From: Rhizobium leguminosarum bv. trifolii WSM1325
GTDB lineage: Bacteria; Pseudomonadota; Alphaproteobacteria; Rhizobiales; Rhizobiaceae
NCBI GenBank assembly: GCA_000023185.1
Contig: CP001622.1
Coordinates: forward strand, 1,860,001 to 1,924,000
Length of the DNA: 64,000 nucleotides
Direction: 5' to 3'
Both the position numbers and the translations under genes were made by a program. Shown here piece after piece: positions 9,261-17,740 of the stretch (position 1 is its first letter; every line of letters starts with the position of its first letter). The notes below the pieces were generated by a model. It was given only the letters and a program-made list of their open reading frames with translations. It did no database searches and was not told where the DNA came from.

Positions 9261-11783
9261 ATGACCGCCGAGCAGCAATCTCATCTCCGCCGTGCAACGG
9301 TGAAGGATAGCCCGATCGTCTACTGGCAGCTCGCCGACCTGTGGCAGGAGCGCTATGACGTCGCCGACCGTCCGATGGACGGCAGCATGGATCCCTTCTT
9401 CTTCGTCACCAAGACGAAGAACTTCATTCCGCATGAATATCCCTGCCGCACCGAATTCAAAAAATCCTTCTCCGGCCGGCGGCCGCAACCGGCTGCCGAA
9501 TTCGAGGCTGTCCGGTGGTGGCTTCCCTTTGCTTCCCCGCGTGTCGATCTCTCCGGCTTCTGGTTCCGCCCGACACGCATCGGCTGCTGGGCGCGCACCT
9601 TCCTCGATATCCAGTCTGCTGGGGCCGCGACGCTCCGCCTGTCGACCTGCGGTGGCGCGATCCTCTTCGTCAATGGCCGCGAGCAGGGCTTCATGGCGCC
9701 TTACCAGCGCAATCTCGAAGCCGAGCAGCTGTTCGAGGTCGAGCTGGCCGCTGGCCTCAACGAGATCCGCGTCTATTTCGACGATCTCGCCGAGCGCGAC
9801 GCCCGTTTCTATTTCCAACTGGATTATGTCGAAGGACCGGAAGTTGAAACCGCCGTGCCCGTTCCCACCGCCGCCGGCGATGCGGATGCGCTGGAGGTCA
9901 TCCTCGAAGGCATGCGCTTCGACCGCACTGCCTATCTCGGCGAAGATGTGACGATCCTCTTCCCCGTGCCGCTGCCGGTGGCGCTGAGCTGCCATGTCGA
10001 GATCGAAGGCGACTTCATGTCGATCGAGCGCTTCGACTATGATTTCGAGCTGGAAGCGGGAGCGACCAAGCTGGAACTCGGAACTTCGGCGGATATGCCC
10101 GCCGATTTCCGCCATTTCCGCATCACCTTCAAAACAGGCGAGCTTTCGCTCGGTCGCACGCTCGGCGTCGAGATCTGTCATCCCCAGCGCCAGGGGGATG
10201 CCCCCGCCATGCTGGAGGACCGCGTCGCCGAGGCGCTGGCCGAGGTCGCTGCCCATTCCGAGCCCGACACGGTCTGCGCTTTCGCGCGTCTTGCGCTGGG
10301 GCAGGGCGGCGAGGAAACCGAGGCGATGATCTCGGCGATGCTGCCGGTCATCGAGGATTGCCACGACTGCGCCGATTTCGTGCTGGTGCCGCTGCTCTTT
10401 GCCTATACACGCTGGAGTGATCTACTGTCACCCGAGCTGCGCGACAGGATCGAACACGCCGTCCTCAATTACCGCTACTGGATGGATGAGCCCGGCAACG
10501 ACGTTCAATGGTATTTTTCGGAAAACCACGCGCTTCTCTTCCATACCGCCGCCTATCTCGGCGGCAGGCTTTTCCCCGATGCTGTCTTCGTCCGTTCCGG
10601 CCGCACCGGCGCGGAGCAGATGCAGGTCGGCGAAGAGCGCGTCCGCGCCTGGCTCGATCATTTCGAGCGCTGGGAAATGGCCGAGTGGAATTCCGTTCCC
10701 TATTTCCCGATCGATCTCAAGGGGCTGACGGCGCTGGCCGCCTGCGCGCCGGATGAGACGATCCGCAACCGGGCGAGTGCCAGCATCGTCCGCCTGATGG
10801 AGATCGTCGCCCGCTCGGCCCATCACGGCATGCTGACCGGCAGCCAGGGCCGCTCCTACGAACATACGCTGCGCCCCGGCCGCTCGGTCGAACTCTCTGC
10901 CATTGCCCGGCTGCTCTGGGGCCGAGGCTGGTACGGCCGGCGTGTCCACGCTTTGCCGCAGCTTGCCGTCTGCATCCGCGACCACGGCCTGTGTTTTCCA
11001 GAAGCGCTTGCGGCGATTGCGGCGCACCAGTCCGACGACGCGCAGGAATGGACCTTTTCACAGGGCGAGAACCGTTTCGCCGCCCTCTACCACTATAAGA
11101 CCCGTGACGCCGCGCTCGGTACCATCGCCCATTATCGTCCCGGCGCCTGGGGCTACCAGGAGACGGTGCTGCATCTGCGCTTGGGCGACCGGCCGGAAGC
11201 GCAGATCTGGATCAATCATCCCGGCGAAACCATCCAGTTCGGGTATGGCCGGCCGAGCTTCTGGGGCGGCTGCGGAACGCTGCCGCGCGTGCATCAGTAT
11301 CGCGATCTGGCGATCCTCGATTTCGACATCCATGAGGGCCAGCCGGATTTCACCCATGCCTGGTTCCCGCTCGAGGCCTTCGACGACACGGTGGTCGACG
11401 GCAATCTGGCGCTCGCCCGTTCCGGCAACGGTATTGTGATGCTGATCGGCAACGGCGCGCTGGAGCCGGTGAAGCAAGGGCCGACAACGGATATCGAGCT
11501 GCGGCTGGCCGGCCGCAAGGGCCGCTGGATCGTCCGTCTCTCCGATGTCGGGCGCGAGGGTAGCCTTGACGGCATGCAGGCGCGTTTCGCCACGCTTTCG
11601 GCCCGCCGCGACGAAGAGGGCGCATTGATCGTTATCGATCCGGATTATGGCCGGGTCGTCTTCGAAGAAGACGGCACCGTGCGCGCCGAAGGCCGTATTC
11701 TTCGCCCGACGGACTGGTCGGTGCGGGGAGACGCGGTACATCTGAAGATACCGGGCAGGCAGCCTCGGCGCGCGGCCTCGTAG
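9261..11783 (+). CDS. Uncharacterised 840-residue protein, possible cytoplasmic glycan-active enzyme
   Basis: I do not recognise this protein as a named family. It has no signal peptide or membrane segment, so it should be cytoplasmic. Residues ~1-310 are rich in short beta-type stretches (for example TLRLSTCGGAILFVNGREQ, like the sugar-binding jelly-roll of glycosidases). Residues ~320-610 look helical and carry SENHALLFHTAAYLGG and GSQGRSYEHTLRPGR, reminiscent of the alpha/alpha toroid of polysaccharide lyases and related hydrolases. Residues ~620-840 return to beta structure. Polar residues that could be catalytic are Asn422/His423, His521/His522, Arg531 and Tyr533. It is the first gene of a run with a CUT1 sugar importer (65 bp to the binding-protein gene) and is divergent from a LacI regulator, so it probably processes the imported saccharide. 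The ribosome site is weak (GGGCTGAAGC). Enzyme class and substrate are unknown. Confidence 0.8.
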   Translation: MTAEQQSHLRRATVKDSPIVYWQLADLWQERYDVADRPMDGSMDPFFFVTKTKNFIPHEYPCRTEFKKSFSGRRPQPAAEFEAVRWWLPFASPRVDLSGFWFRPTRIGCWARTFLDIQSAGAATLRLSTCGGAILFVNGREQGFMAPYQRNLEAEQLFEVELAAGLNEIRVYFDDLAERDARFYFQLDYVEGPEVETAVPVPTAAGDADALEVILEGMRFDRTAYLGEDVTILFPVPLPVALSCHVEIEGDFMSIERFDYDFELEAGATKLELGTSADMPADFRHFRITFKTGELSLGRTLGVEICHPQRQGDAPAMLEDRVAEALAEVAAHSEPDTVCAFARLALGQGGEETEAMISAMLPVIEDCHDCADFVLVPLLFAYTRWSDLLSPELRDRIEHAVLNYRYWMDEPGNDVQWYFSENHALLFHTAAYLGGRLFPDAVFVRSGRTGAEQMQVGEERVRAWLDHFERWEMAEWNSVPYFPIDLKGLTALAACAPDETIRNRASASIVRLMEIVARSAHHGMLTGSQGRSYEHTLRPGRSVELSAIARLLWGRGWYGRRVHALPQLAVCIRDHGLCFPEALAAIAAHQSDDAQEWTFSQGENRFAALYHYKTRDAALGTIAHYRPGAWGYQETVLHLRLGDRPEAQIWINHPGETIQFGYGRPSFWGGCGTLPRVHQYRDLAILDFDIHEGQPDFTHAWFPLEAFDDTVVDGNLALARSGNGIVMLIGNGALEPVKQGPTTDIELRLAGRKGRWIVRLSDVGREGSLDGMQARFATLSARRDEEGALIVIDPDYGRVVFEEDGTVRAEGRILRPTDWSVRGDAVHLKIPGRQPRRAAS

Positions 11784-11847
11784 ACGACGTGTCTGGCAGG
11801 TGGAGGACCGGCCGGACGCAGGAATTGATCGATCAGAGGAGGAAAAA

Positions 11848-13107
11848 ATGACCAGAATGAAATCGATCGGCGCGGCTTTTGCTGCAATTCTCTTGAGTTC
11901 CGTTGCCGCCCATGCCGGCGACGTGCGCATCATGTGGTATTCCGACGGCGGCGAAGGCGAGGTGATCAAGGACCTGCTCTCGCGCTTCTCCAAGGCCAAT
12001 CCTGACGTCAACGTCATCCTCGACGAAGTCTCCTACGACGTCGTCAAGGAACAGCTGCCGGTTCAGCTCGAAGCCGGGCAGGGGCCGGATATCGCCCGCG
12101 TCACCAATCTGAAGGCGCCGGCCCAGCACTGGCTCGATCTTCGGCCCTACCTCACCGACGCGAAATACTGGGAGGACAATTTCGGCGCCCAGGCCGACTG
12201 GATGCGTCCCGACGGCTCGAACGCCATCACCGGCTTCATGACGCAGCTGACCTTGACCGGCGGCTTCGTCAACAAGACGCTGTTCGAGCAGGCCGGGGTC
12301 GAAATTCCCGGCCCGAAAGCCACCTGGGACGATTGGGCGGCGGCGGCCAAGAAGGTTGCCGACAGCCAGAAGGTCTTCGCCATGGCGATCGACCGCTCCG
12401 GCCACCGCGTCTCCGGCCCGAACATCTCTTACGGCGCCAACTACATCGCCGCCGACGGCAAGCCGGCGCCGATCGATCAGGGCGCCAAGGACTTCCTCAG
12501 CCGCTTCGTCAAGTGGAACGAGGACGGCACCATCAACAAGGATGTCTGGGTGAGTGCTGCCGGCACCACTTACCGCTCCGCCGCCGAGGACTTCATCAAT
12601 GGCGGCCTTGCCTATCTTTATTCGGGCAGTTGGCAGGTTTCGGGCTTCGCCCAGAAGATTGGCGACAATTTCGACTGGGTGATGGCGGGCAGTCCCTGCG
12701 GTTCTGTCGCATGCTCCGGCATGCAGGGCGGCGCCGGTCTGGTGGCCGTCAAATACACCAAGAACCCGAAGGACGTCGCCAAGGTGATGGATTACCTGGC
12801 AGGTGCCGACGTGCAGAAGGAGTTTGCCGAACGCAGCCTGTTCATTCCGGCGCATAAGGGCGTCGCCGCCGGCCAGATGGACTTCAAGACCGACAATCCG
12901 CATGTGCAGGCGGCGCTGAAGGCCTTCGTCGAAGCGGCCGGCCAGACGGCGGCACCCGCCATGAAGCTGCCGGGCTGGAAGTGGTCGGATGCATATTACA
13001 GCGCCATCGTCGCCCGCATCAGCCAGGTGATCGCCGGCGAAATGAAGCTCGACGACGCCTATGCCCGCATCGACGAGGACATCAAGGCCAAGGTCGCCGG
13101 CAACTGA
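11848..13107 (+). CDS. Sugar ABC transporter substrate-binding protein, family 1
   Basis: Periplasmic receptor (419 residues) of a CUT1-type saccharide importer. It has a signal peptide (MTRMKSIGAAFAAILLSSVA, cut near AHA-GD) and a mature start GDVRIMWYSDGGEGEVIKDL typical of SBP_bac_1, with ATWDDWAAAAKKVAD and FINGGLAYLYSGSW later. The start is set by a strong AGAGGAGGAAAA; a longer frame upstream lacks a site. A cysteine pair is seen in SPCGSVACSG (about residues 284-293), possibly a disulfide near the binding cleft. It follows the 840-residue gene and precedes two permeases and an ATPase, a complete importer under likely LacI-type control. Confidence 0.92.
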   Translation: MTRMKSIGAAFAAILLSSVAAHAGDVRIMWYSDGGEGEVIKDLLSRFSKANPDVNVILDEVSYDVVKEQLPVQLEAGQGPDIARVTNLKAPAQHWLDLRPYLTDAKYWEDNFGAQADWMRPDGSNAITGFMTQLTLTGGFVNKTLFEQAGVEIPGPKATWDDWAAAAKKVADSQKVFAMAIDRSGHRVSGPNISYGANYIAADGKPAPIDQGAKDFLSRFVKWNEDGTINKDVWVSAAGTTYRSAAEDFINGGLAYLYSGSWQVSGFAQKIGDNFDWVMAGSPCGSVACSGMQGGAGLVAVKYTKNPKDVAKVMDYLAGADVQKEFAERSLFIPAHKGVAAGQMDFKTDNPHVQAALKAFVEAAGQTAAPAMKLPGWKWSDAYYSAIVARISQVIAGEMKLDDAYARIDEDIKAKVAGN

Positions 13108-13118
13108 CGGAAGAACAG

Positions 13119-14156
13119 ATGACGGCGAAGACGGTTTCTTCTGAACCACCTGTCAAAACCGGCCTGCGGCAGGCGCTCTTGGCGCCTGTCCGGCTTGCCA
13201 TGGGGCTCGTCGATATTTCCATGCGCGGCTGGCAGAAGTTGACCGGGCTGAACGGCATGGCGGGCGTCTTCCTGGCGCCCAACATGCTGATCTTCACCGT
13301 CTTCGTGCTGCTGCCGCTGGTCATCAACTTCATCTATTCGACGACGAGCGGCAGCGCCATCTTCCTGCAGAACAGGACCTATGTCGGCGCCGACCAGTAC
13401 CGCATCCTCTTCGATTGCGGCAGCTATCTCGATCCCTCGACCTGCGCCGCCGATACTTTCTGGGCGGCGGTGCGCAACACCGCCGTCTTCGTCGTCTTCC
13501 AGGTCACAGTGATGCTGATCGCAGCGCTCGCAACGGCGCTGATCCTCAACCGTGAGCTTTCCAATCGCGGCTTCTGGCGCGCCGTCTTCTTCTTCCCGGT
13601 GCTGCTGTCGCCCGTCGTCGTCGGCCTGATCTGGAAATGGATCCTGCAGCGTGAAGGCCTGTTGAATTATGCGCTGAGCCCCTTCGGCTTCGAACCATTT
13701 TCCTGGCTCAGCGATCGCTTCTGGGCCTTTTTCTTCGCCGTCTTCGTCTCGGTCTGGGCGCATATGGGCTTTTATGCGCTGATCCTGCTCGCCGGCCTGC
13801 AGGCGATCCCCCGGGATCTCTACGAGGCGGCGGCGATGGACAGCGCCCGCCCGACCCGCATCTTCCGGCGCATCACCTTGCCGCTTCTGATGCCGAACCT
13901 CATCGTCGTCCTGGTCTTGGCGCTGATCCGCGCCGTGCAGATCTTCGACGAGGTTTTCGTTTTGACCGGCGGCGGGCCGGGCACCAGCACCATGTACATC
14001 ACCCAATATATCTACGAGACCGGCTTTGCGAGTTCGCTGCGCAATCCGGGGCTGGCTTCCGCTGCCTCGATCCTGATGGGCATCGTGCTCGTCATCCTGA
14101 CGCTGGTCCAGCTCGGCGTCAGCAGCCGCAACGAGAAGAAGGGAGCACGCCAATGA
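13119..14156 (+). CDS. Sugar ABC transporter permease (MalF type)
   Basis: Inner-membrane permease, 345 residues. After a ~45-residue cytoplasmic lead the first helix is about residues 48-70 (APNMLIFTVFVLLPLVINF). A periplasmic segment of about 45 residues follows with two cysteines (DCGSYLDPSTCA), a likely disulfide. The EAA coupling loop is EAAAMDSARPTRIFRRITLP, near residue 236. The start at 13119 is 11 bp after the binding-protein stop, behind GGAAGAACAG. The gene ends in an ATGA overlap with the second permease. Confidence 0.92.
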   Translation: MTAKTVSSEPPVKTGLRQALLAPVRLAMGLVDISMRGWQKLTGLNGMAGVFLAPNMLIFTVFVLLPLVINFIYSTTSGSAIFLQNRTYVGADQYRILFDCGSYLDPSTCAADTFWAAVRNTAVFVVFQVTVMLIAALATALILNRELSNRGFWRAVFFFPVLLSPVVVGLIWKWILQREGLLNYALSPFGFEPFSWLSDRFWAFFFAVFVSVWAHMGFYALILLAGLQAIPRDLYEAAAMDSARPTRIFRRITLPLLMPNLIVVLVLALIRAVQIFDEVFVLTGGGPGTSTMYITQYIYETGFASSLRNPGLASAASILMGIVLVILTLVQLGVSSRNEKKGARQ

Positions 14157-15202
14157 GCGCTGTCTCTGCCTTTCTGCTCCGCCGCCGCGGACGAGGCTGG
14201 CACTGGACGGATGTCGTCACCTGGATCTGGCTGATCTCAGGCGTCTTCCTGATGTTCGGGCCCGCCGTTTGGCTGGTCTTCTCTTCCTTCAAGACGCCGG
14301 CGGCCCTTGCCGAGTTCCCGCCGTCCTTCCTGCCCTACGTCACCGAACAGGCCGTGGTGCCGGGATACGACAAGCCGTTGCCGCTCTATAATGTCGCGAT
14401 GCCGGATGGCAGCGTGCGTGTGCTCGCCGAAGTCCGCCGCATCGGCATCATCGGCCAGATGGTCGATCCGAAACAGCCGGGCGAAATCGTCAAGGCGAAT
14501 ATCAAGGACCGCACACCGGTGCGTCAGGTCGAATTCGCCGGCGGCAACTACACCGAACCGTTCCAGCGCTTCGATTTCTTCCTGTTCCTGCGCAACTCCG
14601 TCTTCGTCACCGTCGTAGCGACGGCGATTACGCTGCTCGTCAATTCCATGGCCGCCTTCGCGCTGTCGAAATACCAATTCCCCGGCCGCACCGCCGTCAT
14701 GCTGATGATCCTGGCGACGCTGATGGTGCCGCTTTCGGTCATCGTCGTGCCGCTCTATTCCGTCATCGGCACGCTGAACCTCTTCGACAGCCTCTGGGGC
14801 GTCATCCTGCCGACGGTCGCCACCCCGACGGGCGTCTTCCTGCTCAGGCAATACATGCTGACGATCCCTGACGAATTGCTCGACGCCGCCCGCATGGACA
14901 AGGCCAGCGAATGGCAGATCTACTGGCGCATCATCCTGCCGCTGTCGGCGCCGGCTCTCGCCGTGCTGGCGATCTTCTCCGTCGTCTGGCGTTGGAACGA
15001 CTTCCTCTGGCCGCTGATCGTGCTGTCGCGCAAGGAACTCTATACGCTGCAGGTCGGCCTCAACGTCTATGCCGGCGAGCTCAATGTGCAATGGCACTAC
15101 ATCCTCGCCATGACCGTCGTCTCGATGATCCCGGTCGTGCTGATCTTCGTCTTCCTGCAGCGCTTCATCACCACGGGCATTGCCGGCTCGGGGCTCAAAT
15201 AG
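14153..15202 (+). CDS. Sugar ABC transporter permease (MalG type) with large periplasmic insert
   Basis: Second inner-membrane permease, 349 residues, while MalG-type subunits are commonly near 280. The extra length is a polar segment of about 90 residues between the first helix (about 22-45) and the second (about 145-165), predicted periplasmic. It includes YDKPLPLYNVAMPDGSVRV and GGNYTEPFQRFDFF. Such inserts occur in some alpha-glucoside-type importers and may contact the binding protein. The coupling loop is DAARMDKASEWQIYWRIILP near residue 243. It overlaps the preceding permease gene by 4 bp and is followed after 31 bp by the ATPase. Confidence 0.92.
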   Translation: MSAVSAFLLRRRGRGWHWTDVVTWIWLISGVFLMFGPAVWLVFSSFKTPAALAEFPPSFLPYVTEQAVVPGYDKPLPLYNVAMPDGSVRVLAEVRRIGIIGQMVDPKQPGEIVKANIKDRTPVRQVEFAGGNYTEPFQRFDFFLFLRNSVFVTVVATAITLLVNSMAAFALSKYQFPGRTAVMLMILATLMVPLSVIVVPLYSVIGTLNLFDSLWGVILPTVATPTGVFLLRQYMLTIPDELLDAARMDKASEWQIYWRIILPLSAPALAVLAIFSVVWRWNDFLWPLIVLSRKELYTLQVGLNVYAGELNVQWHYILAMTVVSMIPVVLIFVFLQRFITTGIAGSGLK

Positions 15203-15233
15203 GCCACCTTAAAAGAAGAAAACAGGAGAGTGC

Positions 15234-16313
15234 ATGAGCGGGCTCGAGCTCAGGAACATCGTCAAGAATTTCGGCGCCGTCGAGGTCATTCGCGATGTCT
15301 CGCTTCATGTCAATGACGGCGAGTTCGTCGCTTTCGTCGGCCCTTCCGGTTGCGGGAAATCGACGCTCTTGCGCCTGATTGCCGGCCTCGATAAGCCGAC
15401 TGACGGCAGCATCGCCATCGACGGCAAGGATGTTACCGCTATCAGCGCTGCCGATCGCGGCCTGGCCATGGTCTTCCAGTCCTATGCGCTCTATCCGCAT
15501 ATGAGTGTCAGGGAGAACCTCGCCTTTGGTCTCGAGAACACCAAGGTGGCGAAAGCCGAGATCGAAGCGCGCATTACCGACGCCGCGCGCATGCTGGAGA
15601 TCGAGCCTTTCCTGCAACGCCGTCCGGGCCAACTCTCCGGCGGCCAGCGCCAGCGCGTCGCCATCGGCCGCGCCATCGTGCGGCGGCCGGATGCCTTTCT
15701 GCTCGACGAGCCGCTATCCAATCTCGACGCCGAACTCAGGGTCAGCATGCGGGCCGAACTGGCGGCCCTTCACGCCCGCCTGAAGGCGACGATGATCTAC
15801 GTCACCCACGATCAGGTCGAGGCAATGACACTGGCCGACCGCATCGTCGTGCTGAGAGGCGGCAGGATCGAGCAGGTGGGAACACCGCTGGAACTCTACA
15901 ACAAGCCGGCCAACCGCTTCGTCGCCGGCTTCATCGGCGCGCCGCACATGAATTTCCTCGAAGGTGCGATTGTCGGTCACGAGGGCGGTTTCGCTGAAGT
16001 CGAAACCGTCGGCGGCCATCGCCTTTCCGTCATTGCCAAGGAGGCCCCCCCGGCGGGCGAAAGGGTCAGCATCGGCATTCGGCCGCAGCATATCACCCTC
16101 GCCGAAGCGGGCTCAGCGGGCAGACTGGATACAAGCGTTACCCTTGTCGAGGAATTGGGCTCGGAGACTGTCGTCCACGCCGACGCAGGCGGGAAGAAGC
16201 TGATTGCGGTTTTTGCCGGCCAGCAGCGGATGAAATCGGGTGACAGCCTGCCGCTGCATCTCGACCCCGATGTGCTGCACCTCTTCGGCGAGGACGGCAG
16301 GCGCTTGTCCTAA
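15234..16313 (+). CDS. Sugar ABC transporter ATP-binding protein (UgpC/MalK type)
   Basis: Cytoplasmic ATPase that drives the CUT1 importer (359 residues). Walker A is GPSGCGKSTLLR (about residues 35-46), the signature LSGGQRQRVAIGRAIV (about 133) and Walker B AFLLDEPLSNLDAELR, with VTHDQVEAMTLADR after it. The C-terminal ~120 residues form the MalK-type regulatory (TOBE/OB) domain, with ISIGIRPQHITL-like sequence (SIGIRPQHITLAEAG). The start is behind ACAGGAGAG. It is the last gene of the run begun at 9261; a palindromic repeat begins immediately after the stop. Confidence 0.93.
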   Translation: MSGLELRNIVKNFGAVEVIRDVSLHVNDGEFVAFVGPSGCGKSTLLRLIAGLDKPTDGSIAIDGKDVTAISAADRGLAMVFQSYALYPHMSVRENLAFGLENTKVAKAEIEARITDAARMLEIEPFLQRRPGQLSGGQRQRVAIGRAIVRRPDAFLLDEPLSNLDAELRVSMRAELAALHARLKATMIYVTHDQVEAMTLADRIVVLRGGRIEQVGTPLELYNKPANRFVAGFIGAPHMNFLEGAIVGHEGGFAEVETVGGHRLSVIAKEAPPAGERVSIGIRPQHITLAEAGSAGRLDTSVTLVEELGSETVVHADAGGKKLIAVFAGQQRMKSGDSLPLHLDPDVLHLFGEDGRRLS

Positions 16314-16358
16314 GCATGACGCGCAAAAGTGTGCAGCGATTTTGCAATAAAGACATGC
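16314..16358. repeat. Intergenic palindromic repeat, family A
   Basis: A 45-bp imperfect palindrome beginning directly after the ATPase stop. The ends are GCATG and CATGC, with inner GCAAAA / TTTTGC around AGTGTGCAGCGA. It resembles the copies at 9188 and 39837 and may act as a 3' hairpin for the sugar ABC transcript. Confidence 0.6.
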
Positions 16359-16427
16359 GTGGAACAATGCGTCCAAAAGAAAAGCCCGCGCCGAAGCGCG
16401 AGTCTAATTGCATATCATAACAGAGCT

Positions 16428-16607
16428 TTAGTGGCTGTTCTTGTGGCTTTGTTGATCAGCCTTTACATGCTGTTCATGGCTGCCGCCGCGGGTTCCGCTG
16501 GACTGCGCGTCGCGGCCAACTGAGGCGTTGCGGGCATTGGAGTCATTCTTGGGACTCTGCTGCCCAGCCTTGACGTGCTGTTCATTGGATCCACCTTGGT
16601 TTGCCAT
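16428..16607 (-). CDS. Small hydrophilic repeat protein (59 residues), putative stress protein
   Basis: A highly polar 59-residue protein built of two near-identical units: GGSNEQHVKAGQQSPKN (residues 5-21) and GGSHEQHVKADQQSHKN (about 41-57). They are joined by an Asn/Ser/Arg-rich linker. It has no hydrophobic core, so it is probably disordered. The start is well supported by AAGGAGAA 6 bp upstream. An EcfG/RpoE2-like promoter (GGAAC, 18 bp, TT) ends about 47 bp before the start, suggesting induction by general stress. Composition and Gly-Gly/Lys pattern recall the short KGG-type stress proteins, but I cannot assign the family with certainty. The molecular role is unknown. Confidence 0.75.
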   Translation of the reverse strand: MANQGGSNEQHVKAGQQSPKNDSNARNASVGRDAQSSGTRGGSHEQHVKADQQSHKNSH

Positions 16608-16985
16608 TCGGTTCTCCTTGGTTTGAACGAGGCCACGTCGACCTCGAGAGGAGAACCGCGCTCCCGCGCAAGCGTTCCGCATTTTAATATTTCGTGATCT
16701 TCGCTCGGAAAAAGCGCTACGAGGACGTGGACCGGGCGGGTAGGGAGCTCGACTGCCATTTCGTTGGCCAGAGTGAGAAAGCGGAAAAATCCCGATGTTC
16801 TCCAGCACCGCCGCGTCCGCTTGGCGCGGCCCGCAACATCGATCAAAAAGTGCGCATGTTGGCGAAAAGGTTCCAGAAAAACAATTGCATCCACCCGCGC
16901 CGGAAGCCTCGATGCGGCTCGCCGGCTCTTTCCAAATCGACGGGTCGCTCTAACTTAGAGAGTATCTGACGAAAAGGAGAAAACC
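16608..16985. other. 378-bp gap, promoter DNA only
   Basis: The stretch between the 59-residue and 69-residue genes holds the EcfG-like promoter at 16654-16678 and, at its right end, the AAAAGGAGAAAA ribosome site of the next gene. No coding frame with a convincing start and ribosome site was found in the rest. Confidence 0.6.
16654..16678 (-). promoter_or_regulatory. Putative EcfG/RpoE2-type (general stress) promoter
   Basis: On the minus strand GGAAC (16678-16674) is followed after 18 bp by TT (in GGTT), matching the published RpoE2 pattern GGAAC-N18/19-TT of rhizobia. It is 47 bp from the start of the 59-residue repeat protein and points toward it. Prediction from motif and position. Confidence 0.55.
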
Positions 16986-17195
16986 ATGACCGACGCACCG
17001 AATACGGCGACCCCGGCGCGGAGAGTGTTGCGTGGCCGCCCTTACAGCATCGGCGAATTTGCCAGGAAATATCGGCTCGACGACAAGGAGGCAAAGCGCC
17101 TCTACGACAAGTTCGGCCCGTCGGCCACCGAACTCGACCTATTGATGGCAGCAAAGCGGCGCCCGCCGGGCCTGCCGACCAATCTCGACGGCTGA
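16986..17195 (+). CDS. Conserved-type small protein, 69 residues, function unknown
   Basis: A small basic, soluble protein with the central segment GRPYSIGEFARKYRLDDKEAKR, seen as GRPYSIGEFARKYRL then DDKEAKRLYDKFGP, and the end ELDLLMAAKRRPPG. It is helical in appearance and perhaps nucleic-acid binding because of the Arg/Lys content. It resembles DUF3606-type small proteins only weakly, so no family is claimed. A strong AAAAGGAGAAAACC ribosome site and clean codon use support it as a real gene. The next gene starts 9 bp downstream, so the two are probably co-transcribed. Confidence 0.7.
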   Translation: MTDAPNTATPARRVLRGRPYSIGEFARKYRLDDKEAKRLYDKFGPSATELDLLMAAKRRPPGLPTNLDG

Positions 17196-17203
17196 CGGGC
17201 GCC

Positions 17204-17578
17204 ATGGGTATCCGAACCGGAAGTTGCCTTTGCGGGGCGGTGGCCTACAGGGTGGAAGGCCAGCCGCTTCGCACCGGCCTCTGCCACTGCGCCGATTGCC
17301 GCAAATCGAGCGGCTCCGCCTTCGTGTTCTTCGCGGTCTGGCCGCGCCAGGCTTTTTCCCACAGCGGCGAGATCGCCACCTTCGCCGGCCGCAGCTTCTG
17401 CCCCGTCTGCGGCGGCAGGCTTTTCTGCCTCAGGGAAGACGAGGCGGAAATCCGTCTGGGCTCGCTCGACAGTCCGCCAACCGACTTTGCGCCTGGTTAT
17501 GAGGTCTGGATCAAGCGGCGTGAACCGTGGCTGCATCCTTTGCCCGGCGCGGGCCAATTTGCCGAGGATCCGAACTGA
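17204..17578 (+). CDS. GFA/CENP-V domain protein (glutathione-dependent formaldehyde-activating-like)
   Basis: A 124-residue zinc protein of the GFA family. The cysteine ligands are in the expected order: CLCG near residue 8, CHCADC near 28, and CPVCGG near 66. The true Gfa enzyme speeds the reaction of formaldehyde with glutathione, but most short members like this one have no proven substrate, so the enzymatic label is only by family. It lies 9 bp after the 69-residue gene. A divergent or linked formaldehyde dehydrogenase is not seen nearby. Confidence 0.85.
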   Translation: MGIRTGSCLCGAVAYRVEGQPLRTGLCHCADCRKSSGSAFVFFAVWPRQAFSHSGEIATFAGRSFCPVCGGRLFCLREDEAEIRLGSLDSPPTDFAPGYEVWIKRREPWLHPLPGAGQFAEDPN

Positions 17579-17740
17579 CGGACGCTTGCTCATCGAAAAC
17601 TTGACTTTCCTTACCAATATTTCATTTCACCCATCCGCAATTCCGTGCCAGTTCGGCGGCAACGCTAATCGCCGGTTCATCTGCGTTGTGATTACTTCGC
17701 CGCAGAGGCCACAAGCGGCCACTGACGGATTGAGGACGAC

